Shown piece by piece: positions 31,517 to 43,487 of a stretch of DNA of 64,000 nucleotides (position 1 is the stretch's first letter; each line of letters begins with the position of its first letter). The notes under the pieces are model-generated. The model saw only the letters and a program-made list of their open reading frames with translations. It did no database searches and had not been told where the DNA came from. The position numbers and the translations under genes were made by a program. This DNA comes from Ciona intestinalis (Eukaryota; Chordata; Ascidiacea; Phlebobranchia; Cionidae), in NCBI RefSeq assembly GCF_000224145.3, contig NC_020168.2, forward strand, positions 1,418,254-1,482,253, in the 5' to 3' direction.

Positions 31517-33394
31517 ATTACAGCGGATTAAATTGTTCTCTCGGTCGTTTTACCGACGTGTACTCGAAAATAATAAAGTAAAGGGTGGTTTGTAGTTGGA
31601 ATTAACTATCAAAAGTGTCCCGAAACTGTTACATTACATTTATTCACCGTATAGCTAAAACCTTGAGCACTTTTCGTATTCTCAACAACACGTGATAGAC
31701 AGCACTCAACCTATACTATAAAGAACTTCTAACATATCAAGAATAATCTAACAAATAATCTTAACAGATATTCATTTCACAAATTAAACAATGCGTATAA
31801 TACATTTATACCCTTATGGTCAAAAGACCGTTGACCAGTGTAAGGTTACATGTAATTAATACTTAAACAATTTACTTTATTTTAACCCATATAAGAGTAT
31901 TAATAGATATGAAATTGCTATCATTGAAATGATGTGGTAGAATTATATCAAGGTTTAGTTGTGGAAATTGTGTTTTAAACAATAAAATTAAGATAATAAA
32001 CTGTTAATTATTATCAAAATACTTTTTTAACTTTTGTAATAATTTAGCTTCCACACTCAATCGCAGCATAAAACATTCGATCTAAATTCTATTATACACA
32101 ACGAAGTTATGTGCTTACATCTGAAAGTAAAATCTTACACAACCGCGTAGTTGAGTTACAAAGTAAGAAGTGGACAATGAAATGTTCTCTTTGCTTTGTT
32201 GTTCATTCGAGAAACGGTATTGAAAGCGTAAAACAAGTCTGTTTTGGGCATACGTTTAACTGAGCATTGAAAAAACAAACTAAGCTAGTTTCCGAATTTT
32301 GGAAAACTTGTTTATGCCGACAGGTGTATTGTAAAAAAATTTACCCGTTAAACATTTTCGAAATTGTTTTGATAAGAAGCATAATGAAGGCAACCAGATT
32401 AGAATTAAAGTAAGGAAAATAATATTGTAGAATGTGTTATATGTTTTGGTATACTGTGTCATTTATTAGGTGTGTATTTTAGCATACACGTAGGTTGGGG
32501 TAAAACGGCCCGCGTTTTTTTATTATGCCATAAGGCAATAAACAAAGAAAATATCTGGAATTATATATAAATGTATCCTTACGACTTTAAAACAGCATTG
32601 TCAGTTTTAAAAACTCAGTTTGAAATATGGGATTTCATCTGCTTACGGTATCCGTCCTAAATATATTATCTTACAGTTATTTCCATCTTACGCGGTACTA
32701 AATTTTTAATTTAATTGTTTTATGGTTTTCTGTCATACGAGTCTACATTTTAAATTCGTTTTTGGTTTATTTTTAATACTGTGTGAACACACGGCTATTT
32801 GTACTACATGCCGACTAACAGGCAAACGTATTGGAAGTCTCTGATGTTTCCTTGTTCGTGCAAAACATCACAAATCTTGTCAAACAACAACGGATAAGGC
32901 ATTTGTGTTTTACAAACGAATTGTTTTTCTTATACATATGACGCGTACGTGTAGTGTCGCTGTTATAAGCCTATAAGCCTTGAAATTCTTTCAAACATAC
33001 CGTATCTCACATAATCCTGTTTTTCTTTGCGGCTTTGGATGTCAAAATATTTTTTATACACCGACTTATCCTTGAATTTGAATTTGTGAATAAATAAGAA
33101 ATCTGTCGTCGTACATGTGTTCGCACTGTAAACAAGTTTATGTTGTTTTTTCTATAATTGTCATAATAGTGATGTATAGCAAGGGCTGTGGTGGATTGTT
33201 GATACACCGGGTAGAATTACATTCTAACAATGGTCGCTACGGCGTTCACTGAAAATTGAGACTTCACCGTAAGCGCGTTACCAACTCTACTATTGTACCG
33301 ATGTACCGATTAAAAACCGTGATGATATAATCGCTTAAAAGACCTGCGACTGGTCTTTATGGGCGCTGTAGGTAATATCTGAAGTTCTTACACG

Positions 33395-33560
33395 TATAGT
33401 AGGATATAGGGGAAGATGGGACACTTATCATTCTATTTTTTTGCCCCATTGGTTAGTAAACAAAGAACATTCAAAGAGTTATAAAAGCGTATTCTAACGA
33501 ATCCCATACATCGTTGTTGGTTGTTTAAAACACGATTAGGATATTTGAATATTATGTGCC
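33395..33560. mobile_element. MITE copy, right end lost
   Basis: tatagtaggatataggggaa at left; ends at 'atattatgtgc'. Confidence 0.75.
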
Positions 33561-33675
33561 CAACACGTTACTGTATTATTTTTTAAAGAAAATAATCACA
33601 GGCACGAACAAATGTTGCTATATTTTAATTTTAAATTCGTTCAAATTTGAGTCTTACAAGTTGCTTGTTTTATAG

Positions 33676-36600
33676 GATTGACCTTGGTCCTAGCGTGGTT
33701 GGTCAACCGAGCATACAAGGTAGTCACGCTTCGAAGCACAAAAGTCCCTACGTCATACGAAATACAAAACCACGTGCCAAAACCACTGGAGCATTAACTC
33801 GCGAATCTAACTTCAATGCAATGGCGAAAAACTCAAAATCTAAACCAAAGGAGGACGAGGGAGGAGAACGGGAGAAGAGAAAGACTCGGATTCCGAAAAC
33901 CGCCGAAGATCTTCCGAAACCTATCATACGAAATAAGAACACGCCGCCAAATAAATCCAGAGTGATGATAAAAGAAGAAACATCTCCAAACAAGATGTCT
34001 CCCAGTCACAACGCAACAGCAATTCCAATACCAACACCGTTACGAGGAGACGTGGATAGTCCTCTAAAACCGTACAAGTAAATAAGCACATAATTATTAA
34101 TATTAAACAAACTTAGGCCGCCATCCCTTTTTTACGAGCAATATTTTGAAGACATTTTCAAACTCATACCGTTTTCGTCCAGTAACTTAATCTATGCTGT
34201 TGCATCGTAACAGTGTCCGGTGCCTTCGCAAAGTGGTAAGCGTGCAAGCGTTTAGCCACTCGACCACAACGACTACTGTTTGAACCATGAATTAATTTCG
34301 TAATGGTTCCGAGTCAAGATCATCATTTAATACATTTATCATAAAAATTAAGAAAAGAACGTTGCCGACATAATTTGAAGCTGCGCGGGCAGAGCTCAAC
34401 AGATTTTTACTCTGCCGCCGGTTCAACGCTCTTATCGCTGCTACCATTGTGGGCGTATGTGTCTTTGGGCAAGACACTTAATGGGAATTAATCCAACCCT
34501 GTGGTCGTTAATGGGTTGTTTTTATCAGCCACACATAACAAAAATGAAAAAAGGTAAAAATAATCCACTCGTAATTAAGCTGGCACGATGTGTATAAAAC
34601 ACAACCGCGTAGTTGAGTTACAAAGTAAGAAGAACACCCGTGTTTAATCACTGACGTAAGTTAAATTCATTCATTCACCGTTATTTTAGATTCCGCAGCG
34701 GTGCATTACGTAGTTCTATGCTTCGCCTGACTACTCCTGGAACGGCCCAATTTCCCTCCAGACCAGAAACACAAAAAGCAATTGACGGACACGCTGGAAT
34801 GAAGGCATTAAAAGAACTGTTTGGTGCGATCGGAATGGGAACCAGGATGTTGGAATTCAAAGACATGCTCGAGGTTGGTGTGGCTTCTGCACTAGTGTTT
34901 AAGATTTATACATATTGGATAAATATGCAGTATAGCCCATACAAGCTTACAGCTATGTCTGTTTGACAACTTTGTCTGTTTGATAACTATATATATATAG
35001 TGGGGTGGGGGAAGATGGGACACCTTTAGCACAAAATATATAAATATCCTGATCGTGTTTTAAACAAATAACAACGGTCTATGAAAGTCGCGAGGACAAG
35101 GTTTTATAATTCTTTGAATGTTTTTTGTTTACTACCAAAATGTACGAGAAAATAGATTGAAAAGGTGTCCCATCTTTCCCCATCCCACTATACTGTTATT
35201 CGTAATTTAAAGAGCAATTCAATCCTGACGCTTCTTGTACAGTTACAGGCTATTAAATGTTATTGGCCTGTACTATAGCAAATACACTATCGAGGTGCTA
35301 ACGTATAAGAAACACATTTATCTTCATGTTATATATAGTAGGGTGGGGAAAGATGGGACACCTAAAAATTATTAAACCGTATGCTCACGAATCTCATAGA
35401 CAGTTGTTAATTGTTTAAAACATGATCAGGATATTTGGATATTATGTGCTAAAGGTGTCCCATCTTTCTCCACCCTACTATATGTAATATATAACATTAC
35501 TGTTATTGCTAATTTAGAGAATTCAATCCCGATACTTCTTGTATATTAGTTACAGGCTCGTTAAATGTCATTTGTCTATATTATATAGCAAATATAGACT
35601 ACAAGGTGCTAACGTATAAGAAACATATTTAGAAAAATATTGTACACAAATCTACGTAACTCTTAGGTAGTGTCGTGTTTTACTCAAAATATGTTTTCGC
35701 TTTGGGTAGTTGTGAAATTTACCCAATTAAATGAAAAAAAGTTGTTATACATGTTATACATTAAACGCACCTAACTATATTTTAACGTCCTCGGCAGGTA
35801 AAGGTAGCTGTTGGTATGGGAGCCCATATCTCAAGACTTGCACTTGAAGATCTCAACACATTCGAAAAAGTGATTGAAGAGTTATCTATGTTGTGGAAGA
35901 TCAACCGGATGGACTTGGACTTACTTGAACATCTTCTTACCAAGATCGGGATGTTGGAACGTTTTACTCCAGACCTTGATAAATACAAAAACATGGTTGG
36001 ATATTCGGAGCTTGCGGCCTCCACTGAAAGAGAAGTAACCACGATAATTGGATCACTTCACAATTTATTGCAAGGTTTATTATACTACATAAGCTTATTT
36101 TATATTTTGGAGATTCTCGTCCTATTTGGTAGTAAACAAGGAACATTCAAATAATTAAAAAACCGCATCCTCACGACTCCCATATAGACCGTTATTAAGC
36201 GTTTAAAACATATTAGGGAAATCTAGATATTATGTTCTAAAGGTGTCCCATCTTCCTCCACCTTACTATATATTGCATTGTGGTGTTTGTCAACATTTCT
36301 TTGTTGATTAGATGCGTGTTTATTGTCTAACTAATAAACAATCCGACTTTCTGCTACGCGACAACAGCAAAAATGTTAAAATTCGCTTTGTAGCTTATTT
36401 TCGAACAAACTATATACAGTATAAGTGCGTTGCTACCAGGCATATCTTAAATCCAAAATGGCTTCTCTAGCAAATTTGTTTGTTTTTTTGCTTTAACAAA
36501 ATTCTGAATTTATAGACTCTGAAGAATCCAGCGGAACATATACTACGATCTGCTTTTTGCATTATGGTGACGTCTACAGTTTCAATCGAGAGAAACTATT

Positions 36601-39600
36601 CTGCATGAAAAACGACTTAAGTCATCTTCTAGCAATCCACCCAACTCAAGTAAATGATTAAACACATTAACAACATTCGAAGCTAAGATTGGTTCAAAAG
36701 CGCTAGTAATATTTCTTTTATAAATTTATACCGTCTCGTGTACCCGCATAAATTTTACTCCCTATATGGTTAATTCGTGTTGATATCATAACATATAGTA
36801 GGGGGGGGATAGGACCCCTTTTTATTCTATTTTCTCGTCTCATTAGTAGTAAATAAAGAACATTTAAAGAAAATCGTACCACCGCGACTTTCATAGACCG
36901 TTGTTTTGTTTAAAACACGATCAGGATAACAAAATATTATGTGCTAAAGGTGTCCCATCCTTCCCCACCCCACTATACATTCCCTTAGTCCTATTTTATT
37001 GACTTCAATTAATCCTATGACTGTTCCACCAAGTTTCGTCACCATAGTCAAATATTGATCACAATTCCCATTTTTAGATTATTTACTTCGCGAAAGTGTC
37101 TGCAAACAACAATGGTTACGTCACAGCTTTCCAGATGCCATGTTCCATCAGCAAAAAACTTGTTGTGTTCGCGAAAAAGAACCATGACGTTCTCATGTCC
37201 CTTGGTATGAAAGGAATACAAGTAACAGGTTGGTTCACTTCAATTATAATTCAAACGAATAAGATTGTCGTGTTTTGTTTTTTGTTTTTTTTTTTTCTCT
37301 AAGTTTAGCTAATTCTTTCGCCAACTTGTTTCGAAATAATTTAAACTTGCAACAAACAGAAAAAAGTTTTCGCAATATTACAATGGTGTTACTTATTCCG
37401 AAAGTATGCATTCTCTACTGTGAGGAAAGATAGGACACCTTAGGCACATAATATCCAAGTATCCTATTTTGAACAATTAACAACAGTCTATTTATTGAGC
37501 CAGGAGAATACGGTTTTATAATTATTTGAATGTTTTTTGTTTACTACCAAATGGAACGAGAAAATAGAGTGCAAAAGTGTCCCATCTTCCCCCAGCCTAC
37601 TCGTACATAATTGTACCTAAACATACATGAAGACAAAGATTTTGGTACTATGCCCCGTTAAACTGTCTCAATGAATGAATGAATGAATGTAACTTACTTT
37701 ATCCTCGCGTGGCCGGAAAACGACAGTCGTTATCACACGGGTTTAACACCTCGTGCCAGCTTACGAGTTACCATGTATATTGCTNNNNNNNNNNNNNNNN
37801 NNNNNNNNNNNNNNNNNNNNNNNNNNNNNNNNNNCATACATACTTCTGCTCGAACAAGAGAAAGCCCAACAACCCCTGNTTGATCTGGATCCTGGTGAAG
37901 CTAAATTTGAAAGACGTATCCGGCTTGTAAAATCAACACTCACAGAACTCAGCAAACACGAGTCTAATGAACTTGTGCAAGTTCTACTGGAACAGGTAAA
38001 TGTGTTTTCCGTCACTATACCAAATATATATATAGAAGATTAGAGATATAGTAGGGTGGGGGAAGATGGGACACTTTGTCAGACGAGGCTTTTTTTATTT
38101 TCTTTTTACGGACCCCCATTTAATGATCATCAGGAAAGTAAGGTTACAGAATTATTTGACAGTATTATCACGACTTTATAAAACGCTCGTCAAATTAAGC
38201 TGATTACTGTTTTTAAATATTAAAAAAATATGTAAAATAGAAACAGTATACTATGAACAGGTAAAAATGCGAAATAGTAAGATGCTATTTTTTAATGCTC
38301 GCTAAATCATAGTAAAGTCAATGAATTTTTTTAGTTTGCGGGTGGGAACCAATAAACTAGTTTCATAGCTGCATAAAACAACCTTGAATATTTCGTACAG
38401 TTTGATTTTGTCTCATAAAACCAGTTTTAGTTTTGTAAAAAACACTGAAATATAAGCATGAAGAAAAAAGGCAGGGGTCAATATGACTTTAATTTGAAAT
38501 AAAAACAACAAAAAATATCGGTTTAACAGTATATATATGAAGTTTACATGGCAAAGAAACTAGCACAGCCTGTTAAACTCGGTAGGTTAACTACAAGTGG
38601 CAGAATACTGCTAATGTAAATATATTTCAATTTAGAGTCCCATCTTCCCCCACATTGTAGTTTTGTATGTTTTCATTGCCAAACTTTGAAAAATTTGCTT
38701 TTAATTTAGTAATTTATACCTCAGGTGGTTTTCAACTATAAGATACTGATATAATAAAAAGATAATATTTGGAAAATATATTCGAAATTTGGTCATTTGC
38801 ACTTGGTGATAATTTATGCGAAGTGGCTTGTGGCAAAAACAGAGTAGTAATACCCAATTTGTAGCAAAAATAAATACTTTATCAACAGTTATAATCAATT
38901 TTCTGTTATAACAAGTTCCTATACATTTGTAGGATACAATATTTATCCATTGATGTTCGAATATTACCCATTGTCGTTCAAACAATACCAATTGTTATGC
39001 AATAATATAATGTATAGGTAACATGTAAAAACTATAGCAGTAGGGCAAGAAAAAGAATGTTTAGACTTAAATTTCAAAGCATTATGGTGACGTCTACAGT
39101 TTTTAAATTTCAAAGCGGACAGTATTATTTCGTGTTATTTACGTATATTCCTATTTATAAATACACTTATTAATCAAAATTAACAATGATTTTAAACTGT
39201 CCCATCTTATCCTGTGTGTTTTCAAAGTTGTAAAATTTCACCTGTTGTGCGGATCGCTAAATAACTCATCGTGTGTTACATTATGTTTTATTAAATTGTT
39301 GTCAATTAATAAAAGAATGATAATACTAATTCGTGGTAATACCCAAAAACCGTCATCTATTTTGATTTTGAAAATATTTGGCAATATGTGCTTAAGTGTC
39401 CCATCTTCCCCCATTGTACTATAATATGTTTAAACCCACACATTTAAGATATAGTAGGATGGGGGAAGGTGGGACATCTTTTCAGTCTGTTTTCCGGTCT
39501 TATTTGGTAGTAAACAAGGAACATTTAAAGAAATATGAACCTGTATCCTCATGACTCCCATAGACACGATCAGGATATTTGGATATTATAAAAAAATGGT

Positions 39601-40300
39601 TTTTGCTAATGGTGTTCCTTCTCATCCCACAATACTATAATATAGTTTAAACCCACACAATTTCGTTTGTTCATAAGATACGAAGATTTCACTTACATAT
39701 AAAAAAATAAATATAAGTGTGTTAGTGGTGGCTGCTCTGTTAAAAATACAACTTGTTTTAAGATTTACCCCAAACATAACTTTATTTCATTTAAATTGTT
39801 TCCCTCATAGATCCACAGTTTGCACAAAAACATTGTTTCCTTGAAGAAAGACCTAAAAGAAAAGACACGTGACTTGAATGCGAGTCAAGGTTTTGTGCAG
39901 AAAGCTGAAAAGGAGATGAAAACACTTGAGATGAGGGTGGAGACGAAGGCTCAACAAATAAGTGAAACAAACACCCATCTTATCAAAGTAAAAACGACTA
40001 TTTTTTGAAAATGTGTGCTATAGATTTAGCTGTTCGTATATGGTCGTTTTGTTTTTTTGTTGATGAGCGTTCTCGAAAATTCAGTCATTGCTGTTTTTTA
40101 CATGAATTTCATCAAAATTAAAATGTAACTTCATTTCGTAGAAAATTAAAAAACTACTGAACGAAAATCTAAAGCTAAAGACTGCCATCGAGCGGATGGA
40201 AGCAGAGCTTGATATTCACCGGCAGGTGGAGCGAGAGAACAGAATGGGAAGCATGATAAAAGTTGCTCGCGTCAACCGGATGAACACTGCAACTGTGTGA
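33676..40300 (+). CDS. Coiled-coil protein with possible death-fold segment
   Basis: Exons: 33676-34077, 34690-34873, 35798-36074, 36516-36649, 37078-37228, one with its start in a gap and ending 37995, 39811-39987 and 40142-40300 (stop TGA). Every readable phase agrees. The incoming phase at 33676 shows that an upstream exon is missing. Parts in order: a basic Lys/Pro/Ser-rich linker, a helical block (GMKALKELFGAIGMGTRM), a six-helix-like stretch including FEKVIEELSMLWKINRMDLD and LLEHLLTKIGML, a mixed alpha/beta-like part (TTICFLHYGDVYSFNREK, KLVVFAKKNHDVLMSLGM), and a long coiled coil rich in Lys/Glu to the end. The helical stretch resembles death-effector domains in spacing, with an RMDLDLL motif. 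Not recognised as a known protein. Confidence 0.7.
34215..34545 (+). repeat. tRNA-derived SINE-like repeat in intron
   Basis: A tRNA-like head (ccttcgcaaagtggtaagcg) is followed by 'gctgctaccattgtgggcgt' and 'cgttaatgggttgtttttat', which are the reverse complement of SINE body parts at 46240-46400. Orientation is opposite to the copies at 46 kb. Confidence 0.55.
34994..35192. mobile_element. MITE copy in intron
   Basis: Well preserved: gtgggggaagatgggacacc and ggtgtcccatctttccccat. Among the best copies for a consensus. Confidence 0.9.
35334..35482. mobile_element. MITE copy with internal deletion
   Basis: Both termini intact, but about 45 bp of the left interior is missing ('gacacctaaaaattattaaa'). 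Confidence 0.85.
36101..36270. mobile_element. MITE copy, left end lost
   Basis: Begins inside the element at 'attctcgtcctatttggtag', 27 bp after the donor of the exon ending 36074; right end ggtgtcccatcttcctccac. Confidence 0.8.
36793..36977. mobile_element. MITE copy in intron
   Basis: tatagtaggggggggatagg and gtgtcccatccttccccacc. Confidence 0.85.
37413..37603. mobile_element. MITE copy in intron
   Basis: Left end worn (actgtgaggaaagataggac), right end gtgtcccatcttcccccagc. Confidence 0.8.
37672..37784 (-). repeat. SINE 3' part, running into a gap
   Basis: aatgaatgaatgaatgtaac, then 'cctcgcgtggccggaaaacg' and 'gccagcttacgagttacc' match 46086-46190. The following 50 N (37785-37834) also swallow the acceptor of the next exon. 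Confidence 0.75.
37785..37834. other. Assembly gap (50 N)
   Basis: Hides the 5' end of one exon of the coiled-coil gene. Confidence 1.
38046..38665. mobile_element. Long variant of the MITE
   Basis: Left terminus gtgggggaagatgggacact and right terminus tcccatcttcccccacattg bracket about 580 bp that is unlike the standard core. It is either a longer relative of the family or a MITE pair with inserted DNA. Confidence 0.55.
38740..39424. repeat. Longer repeat, better copy
   Basis: Shares its first part with 3215-3420 and its last part (39180-39424) with 13857-14074 and 14640-14943. Contains a 22 bp insert matching a coding exon (see findings). Confidence 0.6.
39450..39639. mobile_element. MITE copy in intron
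   Basis: tagtaggatgggggaaggtg and ggtgttccttctcatcccac. Confidence 0.8.
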
Positions 40301-40693
40301 CATGAAACGATGTTTTCGTTCCATAAACTTTATTATCGCACACGATGTGATTAACGAGTTATTTTCTGCAAGTGATTCACCTTATTACTGTTATGTTGAA
40401 AATATAATACCAACGAAATTGCATTTTCATTAAATTTTTCAGGTTTTATTTAGATCACCAAATATTTGCGATGTTATATTTAACTTTTAGGATGGTTTAC
40501 TTTAGTGTCATATTCATGTTGTTTGCTTGCATTTTCATTAATCGGTTTTATCGTCCCGTTTAACACAAAAGTTTTCATAAAAACATATATGATTATATAT
40601 ATATTAGTCGTTAAATATAAAACGCAATTTTCCTCTTTAAAATGTTGCTTCAATTGCGGCTAAATTACATCTTACGTTCACACTGGCAATGTA

Positions 40694-40891
40694 TATAGTA
40701 GTGTGTGGGGAAGATGGGACACCTATTCATTTTGTTTTCTCTTTCCATTTGGTAGTAAACAAAGAACATTCATGGAATTATGAAACCGTATCCTTACGAC
40801 TTCCACAGACCGTTGTTAATTCTTTAAAACACGATTAGCCTATTTGGAATTTATGTGTTAAAGGTGTCCCATCTTCCCCCACCGTACTATA
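40694..40891. mobile_element. MITE copy
   Basis: tatagtagtgtgtggggaag and gtgtcccatcttcccccacc. Confidence 0.85.
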
Positions 40892-40915
40892 TGTTAACCA
40901 ATGTGCCAGGAAATT

Positions 40916-41352
40916 ATATATAGCAGTGTGGGGTAAGATGGGATACTAAACGAATATTACTTAATATTTTGAATATGAAATACATAACGGCTTTTGTGTT
41001 ATACCATGATACCATTTGTAATACTTCAACAAATATATCAATTTTTTCTATTTAACTTCTAGGTTGATGGTTCAGACTCGCAAACTGTTAAATTTCTGCA
41101 GTTTTAATAGGAAGCCTTCAAAATGAGCACCTTATTATTCTGCTGGTTTTAAGCCATTAAAAATAGTTTTATTTGTTGAACATCGAATTTTAATACTAAA
41201 CAATAATCGCCTTTCACACGCACATTGTGGGGCCCTGAGAATATTGGGAAATACTACTGTAAACTGTTTTCGTCTATCGTCAAATAGGTATCCGTAAAAT
41301 ACGATTTTAAAAGTGTCTTCTTTTACCCCGTATTCCAACTTACCCTACTATA
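40916..41352. mobile_element. Long MITE variant, 437 bp
   Basis: Termini tatagcagtgtggggtaaga and tccaacttaccctactata are related to the family; the interior is different and lacks the usual core. Starts 25 bp after the previous copy. Confidence 0.6.
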
Positions 41353-42490
41353 CTGTTTTGTCTACGATCACCAAGATTTTGCAACCGGGACTTAAGGTTT
41401 AAATCTTTACAAATAGCCAACGCTTTTCTTACTCGTTTTCTAAAATGCTAAATGAGTTTTCCTACACCGTGGTGTCGTCGACATTGCTGATAAAGCCACG
41501 CGACCGCGCAGAGATTTCAGCTGGTTTTAATGGTTATTTTATCACTTGTTCTGGCGGAAAAAGTAGCAACAATGCTTGCTTTGTTGTGCCAGACTACAAC
41601 ACACATCGTGCCGGCGCCGAACACGTGCCAATACTTGTCAGTCGCTATCATTCGCAAACAGAATAGAGACGCATTACGCCACGGAAGCACATCTTGTACG
41701 ATAAACATGCGTCAGTTTCAGCGTCTGCTAAACGAACGGGACTGAACGGAGACGCCGGTTGCTTAAAATGTTACTGCTTTTCGGATCCTAAAAATTACCG
41801 GCGCCGCTTTATCGCAAAATTGTCTCAAACTGGAGTTAAAAACTTTCGGAGGTCAATTAACAAAGTCTGCTAAGCGGAAGAAAATACATGTGCAGTGTAA
41901 CTTGGTTAGGGAGTTATCACTCGGAGTAGCTTATCTGGACAATAAACATGTTCTCAAATATTGTAAAATCTAGTTGAACAAGGTGGTCAATATGATAAGG
42001 GTGAAAGCGAATTCCAAAATCGTGTAAAATTCGATAACTCTTTTTGTCATTATATGACACATAATATTAAAAAAATTATAACATTTTTGTTTATGAATTT
42101 CAAAAATTACAAATTATAAGCAAAAAAATATTAAATAAAAATTATATGCAAAATGATTCATTCTAATACAAGGAATAAATTTGTGAATCATATTTAAAAA
42201 AATATTTTTGCAAAAAATCAGGACTCTAAGGGGAGCTAAGAAAGTCGTAAATCGCTTATTGTACATAAAAAACTCTGTAATCACTGCACTATATTAAATT
42301 ACCCCGCCCACGTGTACCATATCATTATTGGAATTTCAAGCTCTACAAGACAAACAGAATGGGCGCCGTGATTTCGGAAAGCCATCTCCACGCGCCGATT
42401 TGTTTGCCTCATTATAGATGGTAGTATAGAGTTTTCGGCGCAAGCGATTGATACTGAAAGTGGCGGGATCGTGCTATTAGCAGTTCATAG

Positions 42491-42671
42491 TACCGTGGGG
42501 TAAGACCGGATACCTTTAGCACATAATCTGCAAATATCTTATTCCTGTTTTAAACAACTAAAAACGGTCTGTGGGAGTCGTGAGGATATGGTTTTATATT
42601 TCTTTGTTTATTACCAAAAGAGACGAGAAAATAGAACCAAAAGGTGTCCTTTCTCCCCCCGCCCTACTATA
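42491..42671. mobile_element. MITE copy
   Basis: taccgtggggtaagaccgga and tttctccccccgccctacta. Confidence 0.8.
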
Positions 42672-43406
42672 ATGTTCTCATTTGTTTCGTTTTTTTGTCA
42701 ACACCGTAAATTTACCTGTTTACATACAATGACGGTTTCTGTTCTCTATGGGTAAATGCACGCTATTGGGCTTGGTATTTATGCCATATAGTTGCGGTAC
42801 CAACGTATACGAAACCGGTTTTAGAAAAGAAATAACTTCTGTAAGTCCCCGAAAATGGCGGCAAACGTTTTTAACTTTTATCATATTCTAACCAACCGAA
42901 CAAAGAAATAAAAATTGTTGCCTTTTGAAAAAAATGGTCGTATTCCTCATCAATATACGATAACAAGGTTGTCGTCACTATATCAACTTATAAAAACAAA
43001 TAAGCGTGGGCTGAAATAGCACGTCAAACACAAACTAATTCCTTGTCGCATTAGTGTGTTTGTCAACCACTCTGAGGGGCTGGCTTGGGTAGCTTACAGG
43101 TGTAACCGCTACTTTGTGGTATCGGTATATAGAAAAACAAACTTTTCTTTTCCGCAAGAACAAATAACCCTCCTCATCTTTGTGTGACGTCACAGACACG
43201 TGGATGACACGCTCCCGGGAGCAAACACACACGGAACTTTCTCACACGTTTTTTCCAAACTGTAAGTCAATTAATAAGTAATTACATGAGCACTGCACTT
43301 TAAAAGAGATCATCTCAATTGCAAGAGGTATAGTTTAAATTAGCCCGGCCTATGTTAAAGGTTAAACTGTTACTTTATTTAGTTTGCAACGAAAGTGCAA
43401 AGTTTT

Positions 43407-43414
43407 TATAAATA
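43407..43414 (+). promoter_or_regulatory. TATA box candidate, Ptf1a-like gene
   Basis: TATAAATA 74 bp before the ATG at 43488. Confidence 0.5.
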
Positions 43415-43487
43415 CCGAATACAAATAAAATAATTTTACCGAACTTGTTTTTGTTAAAGTGAAATATTGAATTTGTTGATTATTGAC

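Larger units (their letters stand above)
29564..33394. other. Gene-poor region
   Basis: Polyadenylation signal AATAAA of the T-box gene is at 29689-29694. No convincing exon was found up to 33675, although 5' exons of the gene at 33676 should lie here or the gene begins internally. Contains a MITE (30111-30290), a TA/T tract (30283-30316), a minisatellite (31327-31516) and a worn MITE-like start at 32489. Confidence 0.5.
40301..43406. other. Intergenic, repeats only
   Basis: Contains three MITE-type elements. A GC-richer patch at about 41440-41760 has overlapping open frames on both strands but no splice sites that link to either neighbour; it could be a regulatory region of the bHLH gene. 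The rest is AT-rich without signal. Confidence 0.45.

Noticed and set aside
31214-31595. Repeat-containing open frames (WYVRKK, KYVVCQ repeats)
   Set aside because: Explained by the minisatellite composition; all three frames are equally open.
41445-41745. Overlapping open frames on both strands in a GC-richer patch
   Set aside because: No splice sites or codon pattern favouring a frame; left as a possible regulatory region.
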